From the NCBI GenBank assembly GCA_002479215.1, contig DLME01000266.1:1-37269 (forward strand): a stretch of 37,269 bases of DNA. The letters run 5' to 3'. The stretch is from Syntrophaceae bacterium UBA7544 (GTDB lineage Bacteria; Desulfobacterota; Syntrophia; Syntrophales; Smithellaceae). The notes beneath the pieces were generated by a model. That model was given only the letters and a program-made list of their open reading frames with translations, searched no databases and was not told the origin of the DNA. The first letter of the stretch is position 1. Each line of letters starts with the position of its first letter. Both the position numbers and the translations under genes were made by a program. Shown here piece after piece: positions 26,838 to 35,180 of this stretch.

Positions 26838-28472
26838 TCATCTGGTCATGACAAACTTTTGTTCATCTTGAGGAACATACCACTTGATAAAATTATAGTC
26901 GAGGCCGATAGGCGCAGGTGTAATGCCGCGAAAGCGGTTGCTGATGATTATCAATTCCTCCGGAACATAAAGAAAGGTATAGGGCTGCTCTTCGGCTAAT
27001 ATCTCCTGAAAACGATCGTAGTATTTTTTCCTTTCTTTCTGATTAAATGTGCCGCGTCCTTTTTCCAGCAGTTCATCTACTTCGAGATTCTTGTAAGACA
27101 TAAAATTCAATTCTTCAGGAGCTGTTTTGCTGGAGTGCCAGACATCATAAGCGTCAGGATCCAGGGTAATCGTCCAACCCAAAATAACTGCATCAAAGCG
27201 CCGTTTGTTGATAAAATCGTTCACAAATGCCGCCCATTCCAATATTCTGATTTTTACATTGACGCCTACTTCTTTTAACTGTCGCTGAATTATTTCCGCG
27301 CATTTTTGGCGCGTCTCATTTCCTTGATTGGTAATTATCTCAAAAACAAAGGGCTTTCCCCCTTTTTCTAAAATACCGTCGCTATTGGCATCAATCCAGC
27401 CAGCTTCGCGTAAAAGTTCTCGGGCTCTCTGAGGATTGTATGGATAGGTTTTAACATTGCCGTTATAAGCCCACGTTCCTGGTTTGTAAGGGCCTGTCGC
27501 CGGTTTACCCAGCCCCAAGAGAACTCCGCTGATAATTTCTTCTTTATTAATGGCGTAAGAAATTGCCTGCCTTACTCTTTTATCGGTGAAAAGCGGATTT
27601 TTTAAATTGTAGCCCAGGTAGGTGTATTTAAAACCGAGGTAGCGATACTTGCTAAAATTTTTCTGAAATAAATTATTTTCCGTCTGCCGCGTATATTGCA
27701 GCGGTGTCAAATCCATATAACTGATGCCCTGAGCGCGCAATTCCAGAAACATGGTAGCGGTATCCGGAATGATGCGCGTGATATAGCCGTCAATGTAAGG
27801 ACACCCTTCAAAATAATCGGGATTGGAAACAAGAACAATTTTTTGGCCGGCAACCCATTCTTTAAACATATAAGGGCCGGTGCCGATAGGCTGGCGCTTC
27901 AGGGGGCTTTTCGTTATATCCTTTCCTGCCAGCAGATGCCGGGGCAGGATAGAACTCCCCCAGCTAATCAGCGCCGGGGCAAACGGCTTATCATAGGTTA
28001 CGCGGAAAGTGTAATCGTCGATGATTTCAGCTTTCTTAACTTTCAGAAAATCTCCCGAATAAGCTGTTGGTGTTTTTGGATCAATAGTTACCTGATAAGT
28101 GTAAAGAACATCGGCAGCTGTAAACGGCAGACCGTCATGCCACTTAACTCCCTTGCGCAAATGAAAGGTGATGATGAGGCCATCGGCGGAAATTTTCCAG
28201 GATTCGGCAAGATCGCCGGTGATATTCATATCTTTGTCATACTTCACCAGACCGTTATAAACCAAACCGGCAACATCGTGCGACGGCTTATCGGAGGCCA
28301 GCAGCGGAATTAAATTACTGGCATCCCCGATATCACCCCTGACCATTATATCGCCATAGGCGGGTGGCTTGGCTGACATTTGCTGCGGCTTATCTTCTGG
28401 ATTCTCCTTGCCGCAAGCCGAAAGCAATATTAGAGTCAGAAATGAAATAATTAAAAAACGAATCATGTGCAT
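26838..28472 (-). CDS. ABC transporter substrate-binding lipoprotein, peptide/oligopeptide type (SBP_bac_5)
   Basis: This 544-residue protein is a periplasmic family 5 solute-binding lipoprotein. The signal peptide ends in the lipobox LLSAC, with the lipidated Cys20. Typical landmarks are LAESWKISADG, FHLRKGVKWHDGLPFTAADV, GTGPYMFKEW and VRQAISYAINKEEI. Peptides, nickel chelates or other substrates are possible. No permease or ATPase gene is adjacent, so it is an orphan binding protein here. It is divergent from the YihY fusion gene. Confidence 0.9.
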   Translation of the reverse strand: MHMIRFLIISFLTLILLSACGKENPEDKPQQMSAKPPAYGDIMVRGDIGDASNLIPLLASDKPSHDVAGLVYNGLVKYDKDMNITGDLAESWKISADGLIITFHLRKGVKWHDGLPFTAADVLYTYQVTIDPKTPTAYSGDFLKVKKAEIIDDYTFRVTYDKPFAPALISWGSSILPRHLLAGKDITKSPLKRQPIGTGPYMFKEWVAGQKIVLVSNPDYFEGCPYIDGYITRIIPDTATMFLELRAQGISYMDLTPLQYTRQTENNLFQKNFSKYRYLGFKYTYLGYNLKNPLFTDKRVRQAISYAINKEEIISGVLLGLGKPATGPYKPGTWAYNGNVKTYPYNPQRARELLREAGWIDANSDGILEKGGKPFVFEIITNQGNETRQKCAEIIQRQLKEVGVNVKIRILEWAAFVNDFINKRRFDAVILGWTITLDPDAYDVWHSSKTAPEELNFMSYKNLEVDELLEKGRGTFNQKERKKYYDRFQEILAEEQPYTFLYVPEELIIISNRFRGITPAPIGLDYNFIKWYVPQDEQKFVMTR

Positions 28473-28566
28473 GAATACAAATTACCGCAGCAGCTTAGCC
28501 ATTGCAATAAAATTTTACAAGTTATAGGATTATTTATACCCATAGCTTAAAAATTAGCGGACTTTT

Positions 28567-30135
28567 ATGTTTAAAAAGAAGAAAAGCACATCACCGGGAA
28601 CCAACCAGCGTTCCGAATCGTTAAAAATGAAGGCAGCAAGCGGCTGGGATATTCTGGCTGATTCCTTTAAAAATTATAGGAGCAATGGCGATGCTAATCA
28701 GGCGGCGGCAGTTGCTCTCTATACGCTACTTTCGGCTATTCCACTTTTTATCCTGACTATTATTGTTGCGGGATATATTTTTAGCTCTTACCCGCACATT
28801 CAAGAAGACATAATCGACGCCATTAGAGGTTTTCAACCTTACTTTTCCGAAAAGCTCATGGAGCAACTGGGTCAAATCGAAAGCAAAAGTAAGCTACTGG
28901 GCTGGGCAGGAGTGCTGGGACTGGTGTGGCTTTCCGCCGCGATTTTCAATTCCGTAGAGATGGCATTAAACATTATTTTCCGTTCTCAGAAAAAGCGCAA
29001 TTATTTTGTCTCCAAACTGCTGGCGATCTCCATGATTCCTATGGGATGGATTGTAGGCGCAAGCAGTGTCACTATCAGTTATGCAGCCGCTTTGCTGGTG
29101 AAGCAGCCGGTGGAAATAGCCGGTGGGGTTGATATTTCTCTTACCGCCATGTCGGGAGCTTTCTTACGTTATGTTGTCCCCTATGCAATATCGGTAATTT
29201 TCTTTTACTTCGTTTACCGGATAATTCCCACGGTTAAAATCCGTTCTTCAGTTCTCTTAGCCGGCAGCGCTCTTTTTGCTCTGCTTATGGAAATCGCCAA
29301 GCAGTACTTCACCTGGTACATATCCAACTATACCAGTTATGGGGTGATCTTCGGTTCTTTGGAAACGATTGTTATTTTAGTCATCTGGGTATTTTATGTG
29401 GCCTTGATTTTTCTATTTTGCGCGGAGCTTATGTCGTCATATCAGCGCCGTGACATTATTTTGCTGGAAAGAGTGATGCTTAAACCACACAAAACATTCA
29501 TGAAAGTTGACGAACGGCTTTTTAAAAAATTCGGTCACACCTATGAGAAAGGCAGCATTATCTTTAACGAAGGCGATAGCGGGAACGAAATGTTTTATAT
29601 CCTTTCCGGACGAGTTTGTTTGGAGAGAGTTTCCTGTCAGGTAAAAAAAGTAGTGGCCGAAATGGAGGCCGGACAATATTTTGGTGAAATGGCCGCCCTC
29701 ATTGATATTCGCCGAAGCGCCACCGCGCGTGCTCTTGAGGATAGCCATCTGGCAGTGATTGATGGCGATACTTTCCGTAATTTGGTCAGAGAAAGCCGGG
29801 AAGTCGGTATTTTCATGCTCAAGGAATTTTCCCGTCGCTTAAAAAAATCAAACATGGCTCTTGATGAATTAACCAATTTATGGACACGCATGGTTATTGT
29901 AATTCATTTTATGGATCATGCGCAGGTTGTTATTGAAGAGCACTTACCAAAACTTGCACTGCTCACCCATAAAGAGCCAGCAGAAATCAGGGAAATAATA
30001 AATGAACTTGCTCACCAGGATATATTTATCATCAAGAACGGATTGATGGCGGAAGTAGCCAGAGCAAAGATGTGGTCACTGCTTGATTCCGGTGCTCTCA
30101 GTAAATGTTTTATCGAAGACGCGGACAAAATCTGA
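28567..30135 (+). CDS. YihY/BrkB family membrane protein fused to a cyclic-nucleotide-binding domain
   Basis: This 522-residue fusion has an N-terminal YihY/BrkB membrane domain (about residues 25-295, roughly six hydrophobic segments, with the family sequence AAAVALYTLLSAIPL). From about 318 a CRP-like cyclic-nucleotide-binding domain follows: KGSIIFNEGDSGNEMFYILS and the phosphate-binding cassette FGEMAALIDIRRSATARA (372-389), with the key Glu and Arg. The last 80 residues resemble a degenerate winged helix (LTHKEPAEIREIINELAHQD). A ligand-gated membrane function is inferred. An older annotation of YihY as RNase BN is not supported by the family. Confidence 0.8.
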   Translation: MFKKKKSTSPGTNQRSESLKMKAASGWDILADSFKNYRSNGDANQAAAVALYTLLSAIPLFILTIIVAGYIFSSYPHIQEDIIDAIRGFQPYFSEKLMEQLGQIESKSKLLGWAGVLGLVWLSAAIFNSVEMALNIIFRSQKKRNYFVSKLLAISMIPMGWIVGASSVTISYAAALLVKQPVEIAGGVDISLTAMSGAFLRYVVPYAISVIFFYFVYRIIPTVKIRSSVLLAGSALFALLMEIAKQYFTWYISNYTSYGVIFGSLETIVILVIWVFYVALIFLFCAELMSSYQRRDIILLERVMLKPHKTFMKVDERLFKKFGHTYEKGSIIFNEGDSGNEMFYILSGRVCLERVSCQVKKVVAEMEAGQYFGEMAALIDIRRSATARALEDSHLAVIDGDTFRNLVRESREVGIFMLKEFSRRLKKSNMALDELTNLWTRMVIVIHFMDHAQVVIEEHLPKLALLTHKEPAEIREIINELAHQDIFIIKNGLMAEVARAKMWSLLDSGALSKCFIEDADKI

Positions 30136-30220
30136 CGCCTACCTTTAAAACACAATACGGTATGGCATATCGATCTAAAGTTCGATATAGTTCCATCAAT
30201 TCTTAATAACGAGGCGTGGG

Positions 30221-31009
30221 TTGTCTACATTACAAGCGGCTATACTCGGATTGGTTCAAGGATTGGGAGAGTTTCTGCCCATATCAAGCTCGGCGCATCT
30301 GGTGCTGATTCCCTGGTTTTTTAAGTGGAATGATCCGGGACTCACTTTCGATATTGCGCTCCATATCGGTACTCTTATTGCGGTGGCAATTTACTTCTGG
30401 AAAGACTGGCTGAAGTTAGTCACGAAGGGGTTGACAGATGTTCGCGGCACGGAAGGCCGATTGTTCTGGCATCTGGTTGCCGCCTCTATTCCAGTGGCAA
30501 TCGTGGGGTTTCTGCTGGAGAAAAAAGCTGAGACCATATTTAGAGAGCCTATTTTAATCGCGGTTATGCTGATCCTATTGGGCGTTCTTTTGTACTGGGC
30601 TGATCGGAGAAGCGCCAAGAATATTGACATGAATTGTATAACTTTTAGAACCAGTCTTTTCATTGGCTTATCGCAAGCGCTGGCGATTATTCCAGGGGTT
30701 TCACGTTCGGGGATCACCATGACCATGGGATTGTTGATGGGACTGACCAGAGAAGGGGCAGCCAGGTTTTCGTTCTTATTATCTGCTCCCATTATATTTG
30801 GCGCCGCTCTGGTTAAGCTGCCCCATCTTATATCAAATCCGTCCGAGATAACTATAAATTTTATTATCGGTATCCTAGTCTCTTTCGTTACCGGCATCCT
30901 CAGTATTGGCTTTTTACTTCGATATGTTCAGACTAAGAATTTTCTTCCTTTTGCCTGGTACAGATTTATATTGGGCTCCCTGGTCATCGTGATTGTTTTG
31001 ATACGTTAA
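30221..31009 (+). CDS. uppP: Undecaprenyl-diphosphatase (UppP/BacA)
   Basis: This 262-residue polytopic membrane enzyme recycles undecaprenyl pyrophosphate for cell-wall synthesis. The two signature motifs are GLGEFLPISSSAHL near the N-terminus and PGVSRSGITMTMGLLMGLTR in the middle, containing the catalytic Glu and Arg. Start is a TTG at 30221 with GAGG six bases upstream. Length is normal. Confidence 0.93.
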   Translation: MSTLQAAILGLVQGLGEFLPISSSAHLVLIPWFFKWNDPGLTFDIALHIGTLIAVAIYFWKDWLKLVTKGLTDVRGTEGRLFWHLVAASIPVAIVGFLLEKKAETIFREPILIAVMLILLGVLLYWADRRSAKNIDMNCITFRTSLFIGLSQALAIIPGVSRSGITMTMGLLMGLTREGAARFSFLLSAPIIFGAALVKLPHLISNPSEITINFIIGILVSFVTGILSIGFLLRYVQTKNFLPFAWYRFILGSLVIVIVLIR

Positions 31010-31035
31010 ATAAAGGTGCAGGCATAAAAGGAGAC

Positions 31036-32031
31036 ATGATGAAAATAACCGTTAAGGAACTCGAGAAACTAACCTCACAGGCTCTGAAGAACAGCGGGTA
31101 TGATCCCGGGGAAATCCGGATTATGACGAATGTGCTCCTGTATGCACAGCTCAGGGGTAATAACCAGGGTGTTGTCAAGCTCATCGGCCTTGGCATGCCC
31201 AAAAACCCCAACGCCGGAGAAATAAAAATCGTCAAGGAAACCCCTATCTCTGCCCGTATCGACGGAAGCCAAAATCAGGCCATGGTCGTTATGGGAAAGG
31301 CTCTCACCGTGGCGATCGAAAAGGCAAAGAAGAGCGGGTTCGGGATTGTCGGAACCTTCAATACCTCGACCTCGTCCGGTGCAATCGGGTATTACGCAAC
31401 CCGGATCGCTCAGGAAAGGCTTATCGGATTCGTCTTTGGCCGTTCCCCGGAAAGGGTGGCCATGTACGGATCTTACGAGCCGGTCTTCGGCACGAACCCC
31501 ATCGCCATTGCCGTTCCTGCCGAACCCTCACCTGTCGTCCTCGATATGTCCACGGCGGCCATCTCGTTTTTCGGCCTCGTCGAAGCAAGGACCGCCGGAC
31601 AACAGATCCCTGACGATCTGGCCTACGATGCGCTGGGAAACCCCACGGCGGATCCGGCTTCCGCCATTCAGGGTGCCATTCGTTCCTTTGACCGAAGCTA
31701 CAAAGGATCCGGTCTCGGCATGATGGCCGAGATCTTAGCCGGTCCATTGGTGGGTGCGGCCTTTGCGGGAATCGGCGAAAGCAAAAAGAACTGGGGGCAT
31801 CTGGTATTTGCCATCGACCCCGATCTCCTTGGTGATCGCAGTGAATTCATCGAAAATGTAGGCAGGATGATAGAAAAGATCAAGGCAACAAAAAAGTCCC
31901 CGGGCGTAGAGGAAATCTTCGTACCCGGTGAGCGGGGAGCGCAATTGTTCCGACAATGCGAGGAGAGCGGTGAGATAGACATCGAGGAAAATCTCCTTAA
32001 AGGATTGCAAATTGCAGCTAAAGGGAAATAA
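31036..32031 (+). CDS. Ldh/malate dehydrogenase type 2-like oxidoreductase lacking the signature histidines
   Basis: This 331-residue protein belongs to the type 2 malate/L-lactate dehydrogenase (Ldh, AllD-like) family. Segments MYGSYEPVFGTNPIAIAVPA, VVLDMSTAAIS and LGMMAEILAGPLVGAAF are typical. The family motif LRGxxSHGV reads LRGNNQGVV (39-47), one residue shorter and without the histidine. The second motif, usually NSNHFG followed by a YYA, reads NTSTSSGAIGYYA (109-121), also without histidine. NAD(P)H-binding parts remain, so a changed reaction or loss of activity is likely. SD AAGGAG precedes the ATG. GC content is higher than in the neighbouring uppP. Confidence 0.8.
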   Translation: MMKITVKELEKLTSQALKNSGYDPGEIRIMTNVLLYAQLRGNNQGVVKLIGLGMPKNPNAGEIKIVKETPISARIDGSQNQAMVVMGKALTVAIEKAKKSGFGIVGTFNTSTSSGAIGYYATRIAQERLIGFVFGRSPERVAMYGSYEPVFGTNPIAIAVPAEPSPVVLDMSTAAISFFGLVEARTAGQQIPDDLAYDALGNPTADPASAIQGAIRSFDRSYKGSGLGMMAEILAGPLVGAAFAGIGESKKNWGHLVFAIDPDLLGDRSEFIENVGRMIEKIKATKKSPGVEEIFVPGERGAQLFRQCEESGEIDIEENLLKGLQIAAKGK

Positions 32032-32049
32032 TAGCGGGCGGTTCAAATT

Positions 32050-32075
32050 ATCCCGATAGCGTAGCGTATCGGGAT
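32050..32075. repeat. Hairpin (REP-like) after the Ldh-family gene
   Basis: ATCCCGATA (32050-32058) and TATCGGGAT (32067-32075) form a perfect 9-bp stem with the 8-base loop GCGTAGCG. No T-run follows, so it is not an ordinary intrinsic terminator; it may protect the mRNA 3' end or be a palindromic repeat. Confidence 0.6.
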
Positions 32076-32107
32076 TGATGAGCTACTAAGGTTATTTTTA
32101 CCGACAA

Positions 32108-32214
32108 CTTCCTGTAGTCAATAGATCTGCCTTTTTCGCATGGATACTAGACTTCAATCCGTAATAAACACAATTTACGCCAGACGACAAACACCGGCAT
32201 CACACCTTACATTT
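32108..32214 (+). repeat. Long direct repeat, copy A
   Basis: This sequence aligns with 34992-35095 in the same orientation at roughly 70% by eye. The best-conserved blocks are CTTCCTG, AGTCAA, GACTTCAAT, a 15-base GTAATAAACACAATT and the end TACATTT. A TTGACA box follows 28 bases after the end. Confidence 0.65.
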
Positions 32215-32348
32215 AATTATCAATATTTCCGAATGAAAATTATTGACAAATACTAAGTAATTAGATTAATTTATTACAATTCTTTACAAAGTTGCTAAAT
32301 AGCTTTTCTTAAAGCATTCGCAGGTCGGTCAGAAACCTTCTTTATCAG

Positions 32349-32460
32349 GTGGCGGAAGGAACGTTTCACGAAGTGAAGGGTAAGGTCAAGGAGATCACGG
32401 GGGAACTAAGTAATAATCTAAAGTTAAAAGCTGAAGGTACTGATGAAAAAGATAGCCGGT
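32349..32460 (+). pseudogene. csbD-family gene relic
   Basis: Codons from 32349 encode AEGTFHEVKGKVKEITGEL and SNNLKLKAEGTDEK, the N-terminal half of a CsbD-like stress protein. One extra base at 32451 shifts the frame; with it skipped, the next codons read IAG, as expected for CsbD. The rest of the gene is missing. Upstream, AAACCTTCT (32333-32341) may be the decayed start, again out of frame. The relic is in frame with the downstream hydrolase, producing an artificial longer reading frame. Confidence 0.65.
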
Positions 32461-32486
32461 TTATACTTCAATACAGGAAAGATTCC

Positions 32487-33764
32487 ATGAAACACCTGAG
32501 ACTTGCCGTTATTTTCTGGCTTTGTCTTGTCCTGCTGCCTGCTGCCTGCTGGGCGGCTGATGACGGGTATGGTTACCCGATTCCGGGCTCCTATGAGGCT
32601 ACGATCCTAGGGACCCCCGATAACCTCAAACTCGCGCCCCCCGACAAGATATCGATCAGGCAACTCGTCCTCGACGTCATCCCGGACATTAAGAAGCCGG
32701 ATATCTTTTTTTACAATAAGGGGCTGCGCTGCACCTTGGCCTATCAGGATAAAAAAGCGCCGCTGGTTTTCCTGATCGCCGGCACTGGCGCAGGCGATCA
32801 GTCTCAGGATATCGTGGCGATGATGACGGCGCTCTACAAAGCGGGCTACCATGTCATTACCCTGCCATCCCCTACCTACCCGAACTTTATCATCTCCGCT
32901 TCCGATAGCCATGTTCCCGGCGATCTGACCGAAGACGCGGCAGACCTCTACCGAGTGATGGAGAACGCCTGGAACAAGGTGAAGGAAGATATCGAGGTGT
33001 CCGACTTCTACCTCGGCGGCTACAGCTTGGGCGGAACCCAGGCTGTTTTTGTGGCCAAGCTGGATGAGGAGCGGAAGATTTTCAACTTTCGCAAGGTCCT
33101 CATGGTTAACCCGGCTGTGAACCTCTATAACTCAGTAACGAGGATCGAGGGGCTGTTGGACAAGATCCCCGGTGGCCCGAGGAAAATTGGCGCCTATTTC
33201 AATGACATGCTGGCCAAGTTCACCGAGTTCTACCGCCGGGGCGATTTCATCGACTTCAATGATAAGCTCCTCTATGCGGTTTACAAGTCCAAGCTTTTCT
33301 CCCATGTTGAAGACGGGGGACTGGTCGGGCTCTCTTTCCGGATCTCTTCAGCCGGGATGATCTTTTCCTCCGACGTCATGACCAACGGCGGCTACGTCGT
33401 CCCTAAGAACCGGATCCTGAGCGCAACCGATCCGCTTGGTGATTATTTTCTGGTCTGCGTCCACCTGAGTTTTATCAACTACTTCGACGAGTACTTGTAT
33501 CCGTACTTTCTAAAGAAGCGGCCGGGGCTCACCAGGGAGGAGTTCATTGATTCGCTTGGCCTCAAGAGCATCGAGGGGTACCTGAAGTCGTCCTCCAAGT
33601 TCGGCGTGATGACCAACGATAACGACTTCATCCTGTCGCCGGCTGAAATTGATTATCTTCGCCAGTTGTTCGGTGAGCAGACCAAGGTCTATCCCCGGGG
33701 GGGTCATCTCGGCAACCTCGAGTACCGGGACAACATGGCCTACATTATCGGGTTCTTCAAATGA
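32487..33764 (+). CDS. Secreted alpha/beta-hydrolase-like serine hydrolase
   Basis: This protein of about 425 residues has a signal peptide (MKHLRLAVIF, then a hydrophobic core ending ACWA). It has an alpha/beta-hydrolase core: FLIAGTGAG oxyanion region, the nucleophile elbow GGYSLGG with Ser180, a likely Asp in NDNDF and a C-terminal His in GGHLGNL. The ATG at 32487 with SD AGGAAAG is chosen; a longer in-frame reading from 32349 only adds the csbD relic and would bury the signal peptide. It overlaps the start region of mlaA's leader and is followed by mlaA after 17 bases, so a lipase/esterase or phospholipid-related periplasmic role is inferred. Confidence 0.8.
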   Translation: MKHLRLAVIFWLCLVLLPAACWAADDGYGYPIPGSYEATILGTPDNLKLAPPDKISIRQLVLDVIPDIKKPDIFFYNKGLRCTLAYQDKKAPLVFLIAGTGAGDQSQDIVAMMTALYKAGYHVITLPSPTYPNFIISASDSHVPGDLTEDAADLYRVMENAWNKVKEDIEVSDFYLGGYSLGGTQAVFVAKLDEERKIFNFRKVLMVNPAVNLYNSVTRIEGLLDKIPGGPRKIGAYFNDMLAKFTEFYRRGDFIDFNDKLLYAVYKSKLFSHVEDGGLVGLSFRISSAGMIFSSDVMTNGGYVVPKNRILSATDPLGDYFLVCVHLSFINYFDEYLYPYFLKKRPGLTREEFIDSLGLKSIEGYLKSSSKFGVMTNDNDFILSPAEIDYLRQLFGEQTKVYPRGGHLGNLEYRDNMAYIIGFFK

Positions 33765-33781
33765 TAAGGAGTTGCATCACT

Positions 33782-34558
33782 ATGTCTTCTGCCATATGTC
33801 GGGTTTGCTCGGTTGTCGTTGCCCTGTATCTGGTGCTGTCTCTCTCCGGATGCGCCACGACGACCACCGCCAAATTTACTTCTGAGGTGCCGGCAATGCA
33901 CTCGGTAAGCGAATTCAGTGACGATGAGCGGGTCGTCGACATTGCAGACCCCTGGGAGAGGTTCAACCTAAACATGTATAACTTCAACTATCACTTTGAC
34001 AGATACTTCTTCCTCCCCGTAGTGAGTGGCTATGAATTTATCACTCCCACCCTTATCCAGAAAGGGGTTACCAACTTTTTCAGCAACATCGGGGAGGTCC
34101 GTACATTCTACAACAGCCTCTTCCAGTTGAAAGGGAAAAAAGCCCTGATAACGTTCGGTCGCTTCGTGACCAACAGTACCATCGGCATTGGTGGACTGTT
34201 TGACCCGGCCACCAGTTTTGGCCTGGAAGCGCAAAGTGAGGACTTTGGCCAGACCTTGGGCTACTGGGGTGTCGATTCCGGCCCATACCTGGTCGTACCG
34301 GTGCTTGGACCCAATACCCTGCGCAGTACCGGCGGATTCGCGGTTGATGCTGGCATCCGCTATGCGATTGTCGGTACTATCGATCCCTTCGAGAATGTTG
34401 AAAACGGAAACGTCATCCTGATAGGGATATCAACTATGGAGGCCATTGACATGCGGCACAAGCAGAAATTCCGCTACTATGAGAGCGGCTATCCCTTCGA
34501 ATACTACATGGTCCGCTTCCTTTACAATAAGAAGAGCGAACTTTTGCTCATGAAGTGA
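33782..34558 (+). CDS. mlaA: MlaA/VacJ family outer-membrane lipoprotein
   Basis: This 258-residue lipoprotein is the outer-membrane part of the Mla phospholipid-trafficking system. The signal peptide ends in the lipobox LSGC. The body contains DPWERFNLNMYNFNYHFDR, FFSNIGEVRTFYNSLFQ, GIGGLFDPATSFGLE and EDFGQTLGYWGV, all hallmarks of MlaA. The ATG at 33782 with AAGGAG (33766-33771) is chosen. It is coupled to the upstream hydrolase. No mlaBCDEF genes are seen here. Confidence 0.93.
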   Translation: MSSAICRVCSVVVALYLVLSLSGCATTTTAKFTSEVPAMHSVSEFSDDERVVDIADPWERFNLNMYNFNYHFDRYFFLPVVSGYEFITPTLIQKGVTNFFSNIGEVRTFYNSLFQLKGKKALITFGRFVTNSTIGIGGLFDPATSFGLEAQSEDFGQTLGYWGVDSGPYLVVPVLGPNTLRSTGGFAVDAGIRYAIVGTIDPFENVENGNVILIGISTMEAIDMRHKQKFRYYESGYPFEYYMVRFLYNKKSELLLMK

Positions 34559-34991
34559 CACAGATCCCCGATGAGTATCCGGCGGCTGGATTTGATTGCG
34601 GATAAAAAGACCGCACGAAAGAGATAAGATATGGTGTTCTAGATATTGAAAAGAACCGTAAAAACGCCCATCCTTGAGATTGCACCAGCAATGGATCATT
34701 TACCGGAGAACATGGGGTCTCTTGGACGGTATATTTCAGACAAGAGCGCGGGGCAGAGTTTCATATCATTCTCATAGATGGACAAAATCGATACAGGGAG
34801 CTCACTAATTTGGTAACTTTTTTGGGTTTAATTCCATAAATACTCATATCAAAAATGATGGTAAAACAATCGTTCCCAGCCGATGCGTTTCTGCGCAGTT
34901 AAAGCGAGCTGTTGCTCTCTTTCCATCAGTAATCCTCAGTTCTGACAACTGCCCACCATTCAACAGTTGTAGGTGGAGTCAGTAAGCACTT

Positions 34992-35095
34992 CTTCCTGAA
35001 GTCAACAAAACCTCAAACTGAGCAAGGATGCACGACTTCAATTGGTAATAAACACAATTCATGTCTGACAAACATCGGCACTGAACCCTACATTT
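34992..35095 (+). repeat. Long direct repeat, copy B
   Basis: This is the partner of copy A at 32108-32214, same orientation. It ends 16 bases before the TTGACA of the marR promoter. The two copies flank the csbD relic, hydrolase and mlaA genes. Confidence 0.65.
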
Positions 35096-35111
35096 TGTGT
35101 TCAAAATTACC

Positions 35112-35140
35112 TTGACATTCGAGATGCTTTTTATTATCCT
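35112..35140 (+). promoter_or_regulatory. marR promoter
   Basis: A perfect TTGACA (35112-35117), a 17-base spacer and TATCCT (35135-35140) form a good sigma70 promoter 40 bases before the marR ATG. Confidence 0.7.
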
Positions 35141-35168
35141 CGCATGCAAGTTAATTGTATACGAGGAT
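35136..35168. promoter_or_regulatory. 33-bp imperfect palindrome over marR -10/+1, likely MarR operator
   Basis: The 16-base arms at 35136-35151 and 35153-35168 are complementary at 13 of 16 positions around one central base. The outer arms ATCCTCG and CGAGGAT are perfect. It overlaps the -10 box and the expected transcription start, the usual place for an autoregulatory MarR site. Confidence 0.6.
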
Positions 35169-35180
35169 GATTTTAAAACT

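Larger units (their letters stand above)
32032..32486. other. Intergenic region with hairpin, direct repeat and csbD relic
   Basis: The 455 bases before the secreted hydrolase hold a REP-like hairpin (32050-32075), repeat copy A (32108-32214), a TTGACA box (32243-32248) without a convincing -10, a strongly AT-rich stretch, and a decayed csbD fragment (32349-32460). SD AGGAAAG of the next gene lies at 32475. Confidence 0.6.
34559..35180. other. Intergenic region before marR
   Basis: No convincing gene is seen in these 622 bases. The right part holds repeat copy B (34992-35095), the marR promoter (35112-35140) and its palindrome (35136-35168). A short minus-strand open stretch near 34850-34925 looks like decayed coding sequence but cannot be assigned. 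Confidence 0.5.

Noticed and set aside
34845..34925. Short minus-strand open stretch reading MEREQQLALTAQKRIG
   Set aside because: About 25 codons between stops with no assignable family; possibly a decayed transposase or gene end, but unsupported.
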